A stretch of DNA of 64,000 nt, from contig CM062804.1 of the NCBI GenBank assembly GCA_031772625.1, positions 1,019,812,514-1,019,876,513 of the forward strand, given 5' to 3'. Position 1 is the first letter of the stretch, and every line of letters begins with the position of its first letter. Made by a program: the position numbers and the translations under genes. The notes beneath the pieces were generated by a model, which saw only the letters and a program-made list of their open reading frames with translations, was not told the DNA's origin and did not search any database. Shown piece after piece: positions 1 through 10,408 of this stretch. This DNA comes from Pinus tabuliformis (Eukaryota; Streptophyta; Pinopsida; Pinales; Pinaceae).

Positions 1-42
1 GGTGGAAAGAGGGGTCATCATAGGAGAGAGGAGCCCACCTCT

Positions 43-1395
43 TTGACCGATTTGCAGGCTTGTCCAATTGCAGTCTCATGTTTCCATTATATGTCTTGTT
101 ATGAGTTTTGCGAGAGGATCTCTCAGATTCAGCATCACAGGGAGTTGGCTCGCTTGTTTGTTTTGCATTTGCATGATGGGCATGTGAACCTTGCAGGGGT
201 GGATTTTACATTGACAACTAAGATGATTGCTCAAGCAACAGGGATACCAAATGTAGGAGAAGTGTGGAACAAGCACAAAATATTGGACAGTGTTCAGTGT
301 GAGCCTTACATCAAACCTGCATTTATGAGACAAGTGACAGGTGTATTTCCTTTTAGATTTTTGAGGAATGAGTATGCTCCTTTGATGAGGCTTATCATGC
401 GCTATTTCACCTGTGAGGGCAGATTTTCACTTGTGTATTCATACCATATTCGCTTATTGATGCATTTCACACGGGTACGGATGATGAACATCCCGGTTTT
501 CTTGTGCCAGAATATTGAGAGGATGGTGCCTTTGATGCAGAGGAAGAGCCCAGCACAACAATATAGGAGCCTCTATCATTATGGTTTGATTCAGCTTGTG
601 GTCATACATCAGTTGGCTCAGCATGGCATCCCATGGGAGGAGTTTATCTCTCGTGATTTCTTCACAACACCACCACCACATCCTGAGATTGTTCATGAGG
701 AGGGAGGACCATCACAACAGCATGATATCCCTGAGGCTAGACATGTCAGTTCTCCTCCATTGGTCACTTATCAGAGAGGCCATAGGGCCCTATTTGCAGC
801 AGCTAGGCGAGTATTTTCTCCACACCAGGTGGAAGGGGCCTCGTCTCCGACAGCAGCACAGGTATCAGAGAGGGGCAAACAGCCCAGGATTGATGAGGGG
901 CCATCAGGTGTTCCAGATATAGAGCTTGTTGATCTTGATATCAGTTCTCCTAGCCTAGAGTCAAAGGAGATCATTCAGCACCTTAGAGCTGAAAATGATG
1001 TATTGCAGAAGAGATTAGAAGGGGCATAATGGACCATCACCTACTTGGAGCAGCGCAACAAGCAGCTTGAGGAGGAGCACACTCTAGATGAGTTGCGGAG
1101 GATCCATGAGGACCGCAACTTGGCTCGAAAGAGACCCGGCGATTTGGTACCCGTTGAGCGAGAGGATATGCTTCTTCAGGTCAATGCTCATTTGGAGAGG
1201 TTACTAGCCAAGGCCAACCAGGATAAGGACTTGCTCAGGAACATGAAAAATCATTATTGGGAGCGGATGAATGTATGCAAGGCGAAAATGAAAGTGCTCC
1301 AAAGGAAGTTGGCCAAAGCACAAAAACGAAGGAAAAGGCCCGACCCCCTCCACATCTTGGCTGAGGCTTCTTTGAAGGAGCATGATACTAGATAA
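43..1395 (+). CDS. Extra 3' ORF of LTR element: plant-mobile-domain-like plus coiled coil (fossil)
   Basis: The coding region has a conserved-looking N-terminal globular part of about 210 residues, rich in aromatic and hydrophobic positions. It resembles the 'putative plant transposon protein' class that accompanies plant retroelements. A proline- and serine-rich linker follows, then a strongly charged, heptad-like coiled coil with many E, K, R and L residues. No protease, reverse transcriptase, RNase H or integrase motif is present. It lies about 730 bp upstream of the 3' LTR, so it belongs to the element rather than to a host gene. Its role in the element is unknown. It looks broken, with about one break. 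The family recall is from memory and moderately uncertain. Confidence 0.5.
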
Positions 1396-1478
1396 CTCAA
1401 ACTCCAGCACAAATTCCAAAAAAATTTGAGTATTTTGGGTCATTTTTTATTTTTCTGGCAAAAAACAGGTTTTCCTCC

Positions 1479-1827
1479 CTGACGGGTTGCGCGCCGCGCG
1501 CGATCCTTTGGTTTGGCAACTCCATTTTGGAAAAACTCAGCATTTCTGGATTTTTCATGGAAAGTTACACTTGCTCATCCATTACTAGGAAATTTCACCA
1601 AGTTTTGGGTCTCCAGAAAGTCAAAAAACAAGCAAAAAATGACTTTCTGCCACATTTTTGACACACAGAAAGCAGTCTTGGGAGATTGCAATTTTGGAGG
1701 GGAAAATGACAACCAAATTCAGAAATTCCACTTGGGTTGGAAAGTAGACATCCAGACCTTTCCAAAAAGCCCACTCTTGCCTCATTTGGACACCTGGAAG
1801 TGCCTCCAAAGGCGCGCGACCCATCAG
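1479..1827. repeat. CpG-rich inverted repeat in element 3' UTR
   Basis: A 17-bp arm at 1479-1495 (CTGACGGGTTGCGCGCC) recurs inverted at 1811-1827 with 15 of 17 positions matching; both mismatches are C/T-type changes. The arms are about 315 bp apart. They are unusually rich in CpG for this CpG-poor window. This may be a structural feature of the retroelement 3' UTR; the function is unknown. Confidence 0.5.
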
Positions 1828-2110
1828 GCAGTTTGTACAGGAAATCAACCTACAGCTCAGCAAAGCGCAGTTTGACTGGATTTGACTTTTTGGGAGTTGA
1901 TTTTCATCCTCCTTGCTGTAAATGATGTAATTTTATGATGTTTAGGCACTTATTTATCTCTTCTAGAAGATTCATTCATCAGATAGGTAAAATGTAATGA
2001 ATGAATTGGTTTCCTAGCTTATAGAGGCAAGTTGTTTTGATTGCCTAGTTTTCAGTGCTTAGTTTAGAATTGGTTGAAACAGCTCCTAGGATAGTGAGAT
2101 CGACCCCTAG

Positions 2111-2123
2111 AGGCAGGGAAAGA
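2111..2123 (+). other. Polypurine tract of 3' LTR
   Basis: A purine-rich run, AGGCAGGGAAAGA, directly precedes the TGTTAG start of the LTR. This is where plus-strand priming occurs in LTR retroelements. Confidence 0.5.
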
Positions 2124-2820
2124 TGTTAGATGGCCTATATTATGTACTTTATTTCTCATTTTCATGGTTGGACTCTTGAGGGAGAAGCTCTTATTGTATT
2201 ACTCACTGTATCTCTGCAATTTTTGGCAAAGGAAGACCAGGGTTTTGCAGTCCTTTTTAGGATTCTTGTGGTCACATGTATTGATGGTGTGTTTCTCTTT
2301 GTACTTGTAAGTGTGTTATGTGAATCATTTCCTTACTTTTCCTGCTGCAAATTAGGCAAATGAAGTGTTAAAGTAGAATTCATGACTGTCATGCTCTGCT
2401 TTTAAGTTTGCTTAATATCAATGTTTTCAACTGTTTAAGGGGAATTCAAGGTTATTGCTTGCTCTCCTTAACTCCTCACCGGTCATTCTCATCCATCCAT
2501 CTCTATCAAAGGCATCAATACTGTTTCCTACCTTGCCCCAAAGAACCCCCTGCGAAAACTGTGTCCAATCCCCGCACCCGAAATTGCCTTTCCCCGATTT
2601 TCCACCAAAAACCTAAAAATCCCAAATCAAACCTCTTGATCAGTTTACTAGCCTAAAATCAGTGTTTCCCTATTGGTTATCTTGCCCATTGAAGATCTTT
2701 ACCGAGATAAACCGGAGAGAGCCCTCTCCTGCCCCGTAGGGCTAGCTACGAGGCTAAGTGGTTTGATGTTGCCTTGGAGTTTACCTTTTTCAGCCTGAGG
2801 TGAAATTCCAAGCGCTAACA
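2124..2820 (+). repeat. 3' LTR, 697 bp
   Basis: It starts TGTTAG and ends CTAACA. Around 2736-2749 it carries a GTAG...GGCTAGC...CTAC hairpin motif that recurs elsewhere in the window (25663-25678 and 34821-34844). The candidate 5-bp target duplication to the right is CACTG (2821-2825); its partner lies outside the window. Confidence 0.6.
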
Positions 2821-4804
2821 CACTGGATCCTTGACTTTGACCTCGAAATCCATCAATATTCTGCATTAAATACATGTTAGATCACATGGCATCATAACTA
2901 GCTCAACTCACTCTATAAGCATAAATATAGTTAGAAAATCATACAATAAGATAAGATAATGGTTGATTTGACTAGGTTAGGAGGTAAAATGAGCCCATAG
3001 TTACCCATTTATGAGGCTCATCAATTGTCCAGAAGCGCAGTGAAAAGAGAAGCAAGGAAGACAATCTCATATCTCTTTAACCATAACACTTGTGCAAAAC
3101 CTTAAGGAGGTTATTGTGATTGTTTCCATAAAACCTCCTTTGTGTTCACAAAATTCATCTCCATTTGGTCATAAATATATTTTGAAAATGATGATAACTA
3201 CAGAGTCAAAAGCGCAACAACTCTCCTGTAGCATTTGTATTGTGGGCATATCTCCCAAACGGTAAATCCAAATGTGATGAAATTTTTAAAGAAAGTTAAT
3301 ATCATCATTATTAACATGCACAAAAAATTTCAGCCCACATAGAGTCACAAATATCGAAAAAATCCCAAAATGGCTGTAGATGATGATGGCTCATTTCTCG
3401 AAAATTGTGCATCATTTTGAGTTGAAATTAAGTGGGTGTTTTCATTTCATCCCATTCATCTCCTATAACAATTTCATGGAAAACCGCTGTGAAGCTTAAG
3501 AGATATGATGAAAACTTGGTGACTAGGTAAAAGCGCAATGCAAAAGGGCAACAACTTAGGGGAAGGGAATGAAAAGGAAGGGAGGCAGGAAAAATTATGG
3601 AAAAAATATGGGGAATAGGTATGGGTGTTAGGAAAATACTAGAAGTGGAATTTCTCAAAAATAGGGAGAAAAAGGGGGGGAAAGGTCAATTCACAGACCT
3701 AGGGTAAAAGTACATCAGATTTCTAGGGTTTTTGGTAAAATAAGGAAATGAAAGGATTTTGATGGGGGGAATGATGGAGAATGGTCAGTGAAGGATGATG
3801 AAGGAGGTATAAGCTTAAAATGAAGGCCTTTGACTCCTGAATGAAGCTATGAATCTTAGGATACTCATGCATACTTTCAACTTATCCAACTTAACAAGTC
3901 ACGAAGACAAGGCTCACATCCAACCGTGGTCGTAAAATTAAACAACTGAGCAACAAATTTTACATCTTGACATGCCATAACATATGACACACCTAATAAT
4001 CTTGGCACTATGTAGCACGTGTTAGCATACCCTGCATTTCTTGGCATGCTTTGGCACTCCCTAGCACTCCCTGACACTTAGCACACTGTCTAGCCAAACA
4101 TAAGAACATCCACACATCACAATACATAATATAATAAGGTTTTCACTAGGGAGCGCTCATAGCTAGGAAACTCTAGGTCTTATTGTGATTTTTTCAATCC
4201 AATGATTGACAATCATTAAGAATTATTTCATTGATCTTTAAATTGTTGTGGATATCCTATTGGAATAGTTTGTCATGCTAGTTCTTACAATGTTTTGAAA
4301 TATTTTATTATGTAGTTTATTATCTTAGATCATAGATTAAATATTACTAGTGTATCACTCCAAATTATGGATATATTTGAAATCAAAATGGAAGAAACAA
4401 GAAAATAAACAAACCATCCACACAAATGAATAGAATACATGACTTGGGAAACCTAATACGAGAGAAATCCTAGCTAGAAGGTGAGGCATATGCTCTAGTC
4501 TCTCTTTTTCAATTATGAAATATAAGTACAAAGAAAGGGGCACTCACTATGGAGTGGGCATGGACATTGTGGCATGAAATGTTACTTTAAAATCCTTCTT
4601 CCTCCTATGTTATGCTCGATATCCCATTCTTTGATGTCATCCTCAACTATGGAATAATAATAAAGCCAAAAGAATGGAGCCCCTTCCTTTCCTAGTAACC
4701 TAGTATAACATAACTTGTAGTCATTCAACCCCTAACTTAGAATCCATAAAACACCCTTAAAATTCGCAACAATGTAACTTTTGGAAGAAGTTTTGGACAA
4801 GCCC
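2821..4804. other. Gene-free flank of the LTR element
   Basis: No coding region, RNA gene or element boundary could be supported. The sequence is AT-rich with many short interrupted frames. At about 3960-4090 it contains a degenerate run of TTGGCA/TGGCAC-type words (TTGGCATGC, TTGGCAC, CTAGCACTCC). A similar run in the opposite orientation lies near 34930-35120. Confidence 0.5.
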
Positions 4805-4919
4805 CCACCCCTCGCCCCCCCACAAAAAATAAATTTCATTAGAATTAAACTTTTAGGGGAGGTTTTTAAATGATCTCCTCCAAATGTTTAATTCTTATGA
4901 ATTTTGGGGGAGGGGCGTC
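4805..4919. mobile_element. Short foldback / MITE-like inverted repeat
   Basis: A left arm (about 4813-4863, containing AGAATTAAAC and AGGGGAGG) is matched in reverse complement by a right arm (about 4873-4917, containing CTCCTCC and GTTTAATTCTTATGAA), with a loop of about 10 bp. This hairpin shape is typical of degenerate MITEs. No clean target duplication was seen and the superfamily is unassigned. Confidence 0.45.
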
Positions 4920-5146
4920 TTTTGGTGTATTGAATGTGTCAAAGGGACATAATGGTAGCATGGATGGGTAGAAGTGAGAGGTTCGAGTATCGTTTATTGT
5001 GATCTATAATCTTAGCATTAGAGAATGAGAAGGGGTCTTAAGACCTCATGACATATGGACTAGGGTACTAAAGGGAAGGCAATGGGAGAAGTTGATAGGG
5101 GAACCCCAAATAATTTTGATAAGTGGATTAGGGGCCCCATTATCAC

Positions 5147-5826
5147 AACCCATAAGACCTTAACCCATAACCACTAAATTCCCTATCCCCTTAACCTGAA
5201 AGCCATAGTTCACACTCATAACTCATAATCCATTAACCCCTTGATCCCTTAAACCCTAAGCCACTAACCCCTAACTTAGAATCCATGAACCCCTTAAGCC
5301 CTAACCCCTTATCCTCTTAAACATTGACCCTTAACCCTTAACCCCTAACCCCTAAACCCCTTAACCCCTAACATCTAACCCCTTAACCCACTGACACCTA
5401 AATCCCATAACCCTTAATCAATTAACCCCTAAATCCCTTGACCCATAAGCCCTTGGTGCTTAAACCTTAACCCTTGAATCGCTTAACCACATTGCCATTA
5501 GCCTCTAACCCCTAAACACCCTAGATGCCAACTCCCTAACCCCTAAACCCCCTATGCCATAACCCTTCACCCTTTACCCTTAACCCTTAACTCCTAAACC
5601 CCTAAACCCCATACACCCTAACCCTTTACCCTTTACCCTTAACCCCTAACTCCTAAACCCCTAAACCCCCTACACCCTAACCCTTTACCCTTTACCCTTA
5701 ACCCCTAACTCCTAAACCCCTAAACCCCCTATGCCCTAACCCTTCACCCTTTACCCTTAACCCCAAACTCCTAAACCCCTTAACTCCTAGAACCCCTAAG
5801 CCTTTCTCCCAAACCATAGGTGCTCC
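5147..5826. repeat. Degenerate telomere-like array with 59-bp higher-order units
   Basis: About 680 bp are built from CCCTAAAC, CCCTTAAC and CCCCTAAC words on the + strand, close to the plant telomere repeat CCCTAAA but with irregular C and A counts. From 5532 onward the words fall into a regular 59-bp unit beginning CTCCTAAACCCC or a variant, seen at 5532, 5591, 5650, 5709 and 5768. This is an interstitial telomere-like or minisatellite tract. A shorter related piece sits at about 11118-11205. Confidence 0.7.
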
Positions 5827-6056
5827 AACACTAATATTCTTGGTCATAGTAGGTTTTTGTCTACTAACCCCTCCAAATACAGACTCCAAGCACTACTAGG
5901 GTCCAAGGAAAAGAGCCATAAGGTCCCCAAATCTGATCTACATTTTATGGAAAATCACATTTCCCCCAAATATCCTCCATGTATTTGCGTTCAAAGGGAA
6001 ATAATATGGTATTCTAATGTTAAAAAATGCATCTAAGTTCATAGGAATAAAGTAAG

Positions 6057-6239
6057 TGTTGGACACCTAATCCTCAATGGGTTAGTGTGGAAGCCGAATA
6101 GACAAAAGGAGTCCAAGAGACCTTGGGATGTGGAACCCAACGGTCAAATCATGTACTATAAATGTATGTCACTTGTTAATAAAAATGTATTCTCATGTTT
6201 TATCTTTCAGATTCTCTTACTACCCATGTGTGTTTAACA
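6057..6239 (+). repeat. 5' LTR, 183 bp
   Basis: Nearly identical to 10226-10408. It is preceded by GTAAG, matching the base run after the right LTR. The short LTR length is typical of compact copia-like or TRIM/LARD-type elements. Confidence 0.85.
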
Positions 6240-6251
6240 TGGTATCAGAGC
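6240..6251 (+). other. Primer binding site (tRNA-Met type)
   Basis: TGGTATCAGAGC begins at the base after the 5' LTR. It is complementary to the 3' end of plant initiator tRNA-Met, the usual primer of copia elements and many chromoviruses. Confidence 0.85.
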
Positions 6252-8390
6252 AGGCGTATTCCTGCCCTGCATAATTTCTTTGAGCCATTTGTTTTATTGC
6301 CTTTATGTGCAGATCATTTCTGCCATCAATTCTACATTTCATGAATATTTTCTGATGAATATTTTCTTAGCTAAATTTTAGCTGCAACTTGTTATTTATC
6401 CAACACCATTTTTATTCACCTGCCTTCTAAAAATTCTCCTTGCTCAGACCTGCCATCTCTACCCTAGGAAGAACGCACCTCCGACTTATCATTGTTGGCA
6501 CGTTTTTGTATGGGTGTAACTGGAGCGTTGAACAGAGAAACGTCAAATTTGTAACACTACTCCTTTGCTCTTCTATGACCGTTTTTACTCATAATCACCC
6601 ACATATAATCAGAGTGTTGCTCCTCTGCTCCGCTGCTCCGTGGTATATTCCACGAGTGTACACTATCACAGGCTAGAGTGCCTTTCACAGGCTAGACATT
6701 GATAGCGGGCCAGTAGAGAAGAAGAGGGTGAGCCCACAATTGAATGGTGGAGATCACTGGCTTCATAAGGTCCATGTTGCAGAAAACACACGCAGTCCTA
6801 AGGTATGTATCGTTGCTGGCCTCAATTCTAAGATGAAAATCGATTGCTGGCTCAATCGTAACTGGGTGGAATGTGAAAGTCGACAAATCAAATCTGGGCT
6901 GGGCCTTCCATATCGACATTAACTGTCTGGACAAAATCAAGATTTGTATTCATCTGTTCCAGGCATGGAATTTCGAATTTATCTGGCTTGTCCCTCAAAG
7001 TTGCGATATTTCCTTATGAATGGACCATTTGCACAGACTTAAGGTTCTGATCCCTCTGCTCAGATCCATTCCATGTTTGATTAGTGATTGAAATGGGTGT
7101 TTGGTCCTTCACTTTCATGTTTTGTAATACATACCTTCTATATATATATCACTTGATGCCATTGGAATGTTGCCCCTATTTGTTGTCTTGGTGATTTGTA
7201 AATTCAAACCCTGTGTTGATTTGAGCACTGGTAGTTCTTGCTCGGGTTATGGTATCTCTTCATTGAATAATGGTATGCTGGAAACTCATTTAGGAGTATT
7301 GTTATATGTTGACTGATGTACGTTAGAAATCATGTGTGAAAATTGGGTGTGTTGTCACGAAAACATATTCCTAAAAAGCCGATATATGCAAACTCTATTG
7401 AAGCTGTGAAAAAAATTGCATTATATACAGATCATTTGAAGCATTGAAAATTTTGAATTGTGCATTGGACTATGCATATGCCTAAATGGTATGTTAAAGT
7501 CGAGTTTTGTATGCCTCTGCACAGAAAATAATATACGTTGTAGGTCAATATATTATGAAAATCGAATGTTTTACGGTGTTGGCTGCCATCGAATGCACAT
7601 AAACAATTTCTACTAGATTGTGGTACTAGAAGGTGTATGCTCTGTGTTTGGTAGAAGACCGTTTGGTATTCTATGATGAGATAAGTTTTTGGCATGAGTG
7701 ATTGATGAAGTCACCAATGAATGAACTTCAACAATATTGCATGGCTTTTCTGAACATGGTCACTATTTCAGAAGAGGATGTGTTGGTTATACTGAGGTGC
7801 GGATACATGTTGAAGAGGTAGCCAAAAATCTGCCAGTAACTTACTCAAATTTGGTATCTCCAATGCTGAAGCGAACTGTGAGTTAATGCCATCATAGACA
7901 GTGCATATATATCAGATTTTGTTTGTGTATTAGCTCTCCCCTTTATCTATTAAAATAGTTAAATGGCTGCTAGCATCTACAACATCATTGTGTAAATTCT
8001 GAACATGTATTTCAATGAAGAGTGAAGAAGTTTGTGGTTGCTACACTTGTTATTAGTATTTTTTATGCTTGTTGGGTCTAAAGTTGATATTAAATTAAGA
8101 TTTTGAAGTTCTTCCACAAGTATTTGTCCCAGCATATTATGTATTTGCATGAGCCAACAACAAGGAATGCACCTATAGCATTTGATACACAAACTGTTTG
8201 TTAAAATACTATAGTGGACTAAACCATACAAACTCAGGACTCTTTGTGGTTTTCTCTTAGTTATTCGGGTTAGGTTTCTTACAGTGGACTATTTTTTTCT
8301 TTGAATAAAGTGGCAAGATCAGAAAATATTGATTTGTACCCTAATCAAAGTATTTATATATGAGCATTCAAGTCTTGTCCATGACATGGT

Positions 8391-8495
8391 GCTATAGTTG
8401 TTGAAGTTTTGATAGCCAACGTTTCTGCTTTGAAAGTGAAGGATTATTTGAAGGATCCAAGCAAGTTTGCAGTTGTTGTTGCCCCAGTTGTGGCA
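8391..8495 (+). pseudogene. RPP0: Ribosomal protein P0 C-terminal fragment captured by LTR element
   Basis: Thirty-five codons read in one frame include KVKDYLKDPSKFAV. This corresponds to the near-invariant KVKEYLKDPSKFAV segment just before the acidic tail of the 60S stalk protein P0. Upstream residues (AIVVEV...SAL) also fit the P0 stretch that precedes it. The acidic C-terminal tail and the rest of P0 are absent, so it is a fragment, not a gene. It lies inside the LTR element at 6057-10408 in the same orientation, so capture of host transcript sequence by the retroelement is the simplest reading. The rest of the captured segment may extend either side but is not recognisable by eye. Confidence 0.7.
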
Positions 8496-8644
8496 TTGTA
8501 TTTAAAACTCACTCTAGTTTTTGTCTACATATATATGCATTGATTCCTTGATTCGACTACTGCATAAGAGTTTGGTGGGCTGTATAAAGGCAATGATTGT
8601 TTTGACAAATAAAAGTAATATTTTGTGGAGAAAAGTTTAGTTAG

Positions 8645-9460
8645 TTGTATTGTCAGAACATAGTGTTGTTCATGAGTAAACTCTTATTTCTATATGGATT
8701 GTTGGTGCTTGCTGGTTGCACATTGATCATTTGCTGCACATTTATAAAGGATATTGCTAGTGGGTGTTACTTTTTTGCATTGAGTAGTAGTTGTGATCAA
8801 TTTTTAAGGTGTAAATCTGACATTGAAGAAAAAATGGCCACAATCAATGAAGTATTAGAGTTCCTCAAAACTATGATATTATCTACTACTCATGATACAT
8901 TAAAAATCAACAAAGTTTCTCCCACAGACATTCAGGTCTATCTACAAAATGCACAAGAGAAAATTGATTTTTTGCAGGTCGAAACTCAACTACAACAAGA
9001 AGAATTAAAATAGAGGAGTCATTCTGAACTTGTTTCAGTTCAGAAGATTAAAACAGACTCCCATAAAGCAGTAGTTGTACATATAGATGCAGAAAGTTAG
9101 TCTGCACTTCCCAAGCCCATCATCAGACCTTGGGAAAAGCTTGTCCACAACAAGCACAAAACTGGTCTTGGATATGAGAAGGACGTGTCCTTTCATATTC
9201 CAGACTACTCAAAGCCCATTCAGTTTTAGAGTGCTCGATTCCTTCGTGACAGTTCACCTCCAGCTGTTCCAGATTCTACCCCTCTTCCACAGCAGCAACA
9301 ACAACAACAGATTGTGAAATGCCAACACTGTGACCGAGTTGGCCATTTGAAAGATCACTGTTTTGATCTTCATCCATGTAAGCACTGTCATAAAACCACC
9401 CATTCCTCAAGCAGATGCTTCAAAAACAAACGTCCTGCAAGAACAAAGATTCATCTTGGA
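8645..9460 (+). other. Gag-like segment with two CCHC zinc knuckles (fossil)
   Basis: A charged, helix-prone stretch (about 8820-9013) is followed, near 9320-9415, by two consecutive knuckles of the form C-x2-C-x4-H-x4-C (CQHCDRVGHLKDHC and CKHCHKTTHSSSRC). CCHC knuckles of this spacing mark retroelement Gag nucleocapsid regions. No protease or polymerase follows. It is the only element-encoded protein signature inside this non-autonomous element. It looks broken in a few places. Confidence 0.55.
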
Positions 9461-9735
9461 TGGATCACTTCTTGGCAATGGGCATCAATAGCCAAGAAGA
9501 TATTCCAATCACATGTTAGAACTTGTTCTAGAATATTGAACAGTCTTGTAGTTGAGTTTCCTCCATCATCTCACCTTGTATCTGACAGGGGGGGAAATGA
9601 TGGTCATCTACAAGATTCAAAGTCACATCAAGCGAACCTGAGCCACAACCTGCCACACCAGTTTTGGAGTTGTATCCAGAGACAAAGATGCCCCTGAGCA
9701 TGCCTTCAATTGGTAATGCCTCTTCAAAGAATCTG

Positions 9736-10070
9736 GGACACTTCCTCTAGTAGAAGACTTCAGCTTCTTGCCAGTTTCGAAAGTATTCCAGGAACGAAAT
9801 TGAGGACACTTCCTCTAGCAGAAGACTTCATCTTCTTGCCAGTTTTGGAAGAGTTCCAGGAATTGCATTAAGCATTCTAGAGTTGTTGGTCATCCTTAAA
9901 CCATCACAGGTTAAGACTTTCCTTTTCAGGTTGAAGTTCTCCCTTTTATGCGAGGTGAGACCTCCCTTTATTGGTTGAAGGTTTCCCTCTTCAAAATAGT
10001 AGGAGCACTTCCTCTAGTAGAAGACTTTAGCTTCTTGCCAGTTTTGGAAGAGTTTCGGGAACTGCACTAA
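9736..10070 (+). repeat. Threefold internal repeat before the 3' LTR
   Basis: The block CACTTCCTCTAGTAGAAGAC plus a following CTTCTTGCCAGTTT recurs at about 9738, 9808 and 10006, interspersed with the related words GGTCATCCTTAAACCA. This is a 3' UTR repeat cluster of the element. It is probably non-coding. Confidence 0.6.
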
Positions 10071-10213
10071 GTGTTCCAATGTTGGTGGTCATCCTTAAAC
10101 CACCGCCCTTTATACCAACATTTCAGAGAGCACATTCAGCCTAGTGCTGCCATGCATTTTTGTACATTTTGTATTACATCTCTCTTCTTGGACTCATACA
10201 TAACCCTTCGGAT

Positions 10214-10225
10214 TAAGGGGGGGAA
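10214..10225 (+). other. Polypurine tract
   Basis: A run of seven G residues flanked by A (TAAGGGGGGGAA) directly abuts the 3' LTR start at 10226. Confidence 0.75.
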
Positions 10226-10408
10226 TGTTGGACACCTAATCCTCAATGGGTTAGTGGGGAAGCCGAATAGACAAAAGGATTCCAAGAGACCTTGGGATGT
10301 GGAACCCAATGGTCAAACCATGTACTATAAATGTATATCACTTGTTAATAAAAATGTATTCTCATGTTTTATCTTTCAGATTCTCTTGTTGCCCATGTGT
10401 GTTTAACA
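10226..10408 (+). repeat. 3' LTR, 183 bp
   Basis: Partner of 6057-6239 with about 8 differences. It is followed by GTAAG, the target duplication. Confidence 0.85.

Larger units (their letters stand above)
1..2820 (+). mobile_element. 3' part of a large LTR retrotransposon (fossil)
   Basis: The window starts inside this element. In order it shows an extra ORF region (43-1395), a 3' untranslated stretch, a purine-rich tract (2111-2123) and a 3' LTR (2124-2820). The LTR is bounded by TGTTAG and CTAACA, a perfect 6-bp inverted terminal pair. The 5' LTR, gag and pol would lie left of the window. An extra ORF between pol and the 3' LTR is known from plant Ty3/gypsy lineages such as Athila and Tat; assignment to one of these is inference, since no pol domain is visible. 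It looks broken, with about one break in the visible coding part. Age cannot be estimated without the partner LTR. Confidence 0.6.
6057..10408 (+). mobile_element. Non-autonomous LTR retrotransposon with host gene fragment
   Basis: This is a structurally complete 4352-bp element. It has two 183-bp LTRs (6057-6239 and 10226-10408) starting TGTTGG and ending TTAACA, a tRNA-Met type primer site directly after the left LTR, a polypurine tract directly before the right LTR, and a perfect 5-bp target duplication GTAAG (6052-6056 and 10409-10413). No reverse transcriptase or integrase could be found inside, so it would need enzymes from another element. The interior holds a ribosomal protein P0 fragment and a gag-like zinc-knuckle segment. 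My hand count gives about 8 differences in 183 LTR positions (about 4 percent). That is roughly 2 My at grass rates and perhaps 10 My at slow conifer rates. Coding remains look broken in several places. Confidence 0.85.

Noticed and set aside
4955-5000. tRNA gene or SINE suggested by GGTTCGAGTATCG
   Set aside because: The B-box-like word has no A box at proper spacing and no tRNA fold.
5698-5889. 63-codon Leu/Gly-rich frame on minus
   Set aside because: It is the translation of the telomere-like array.
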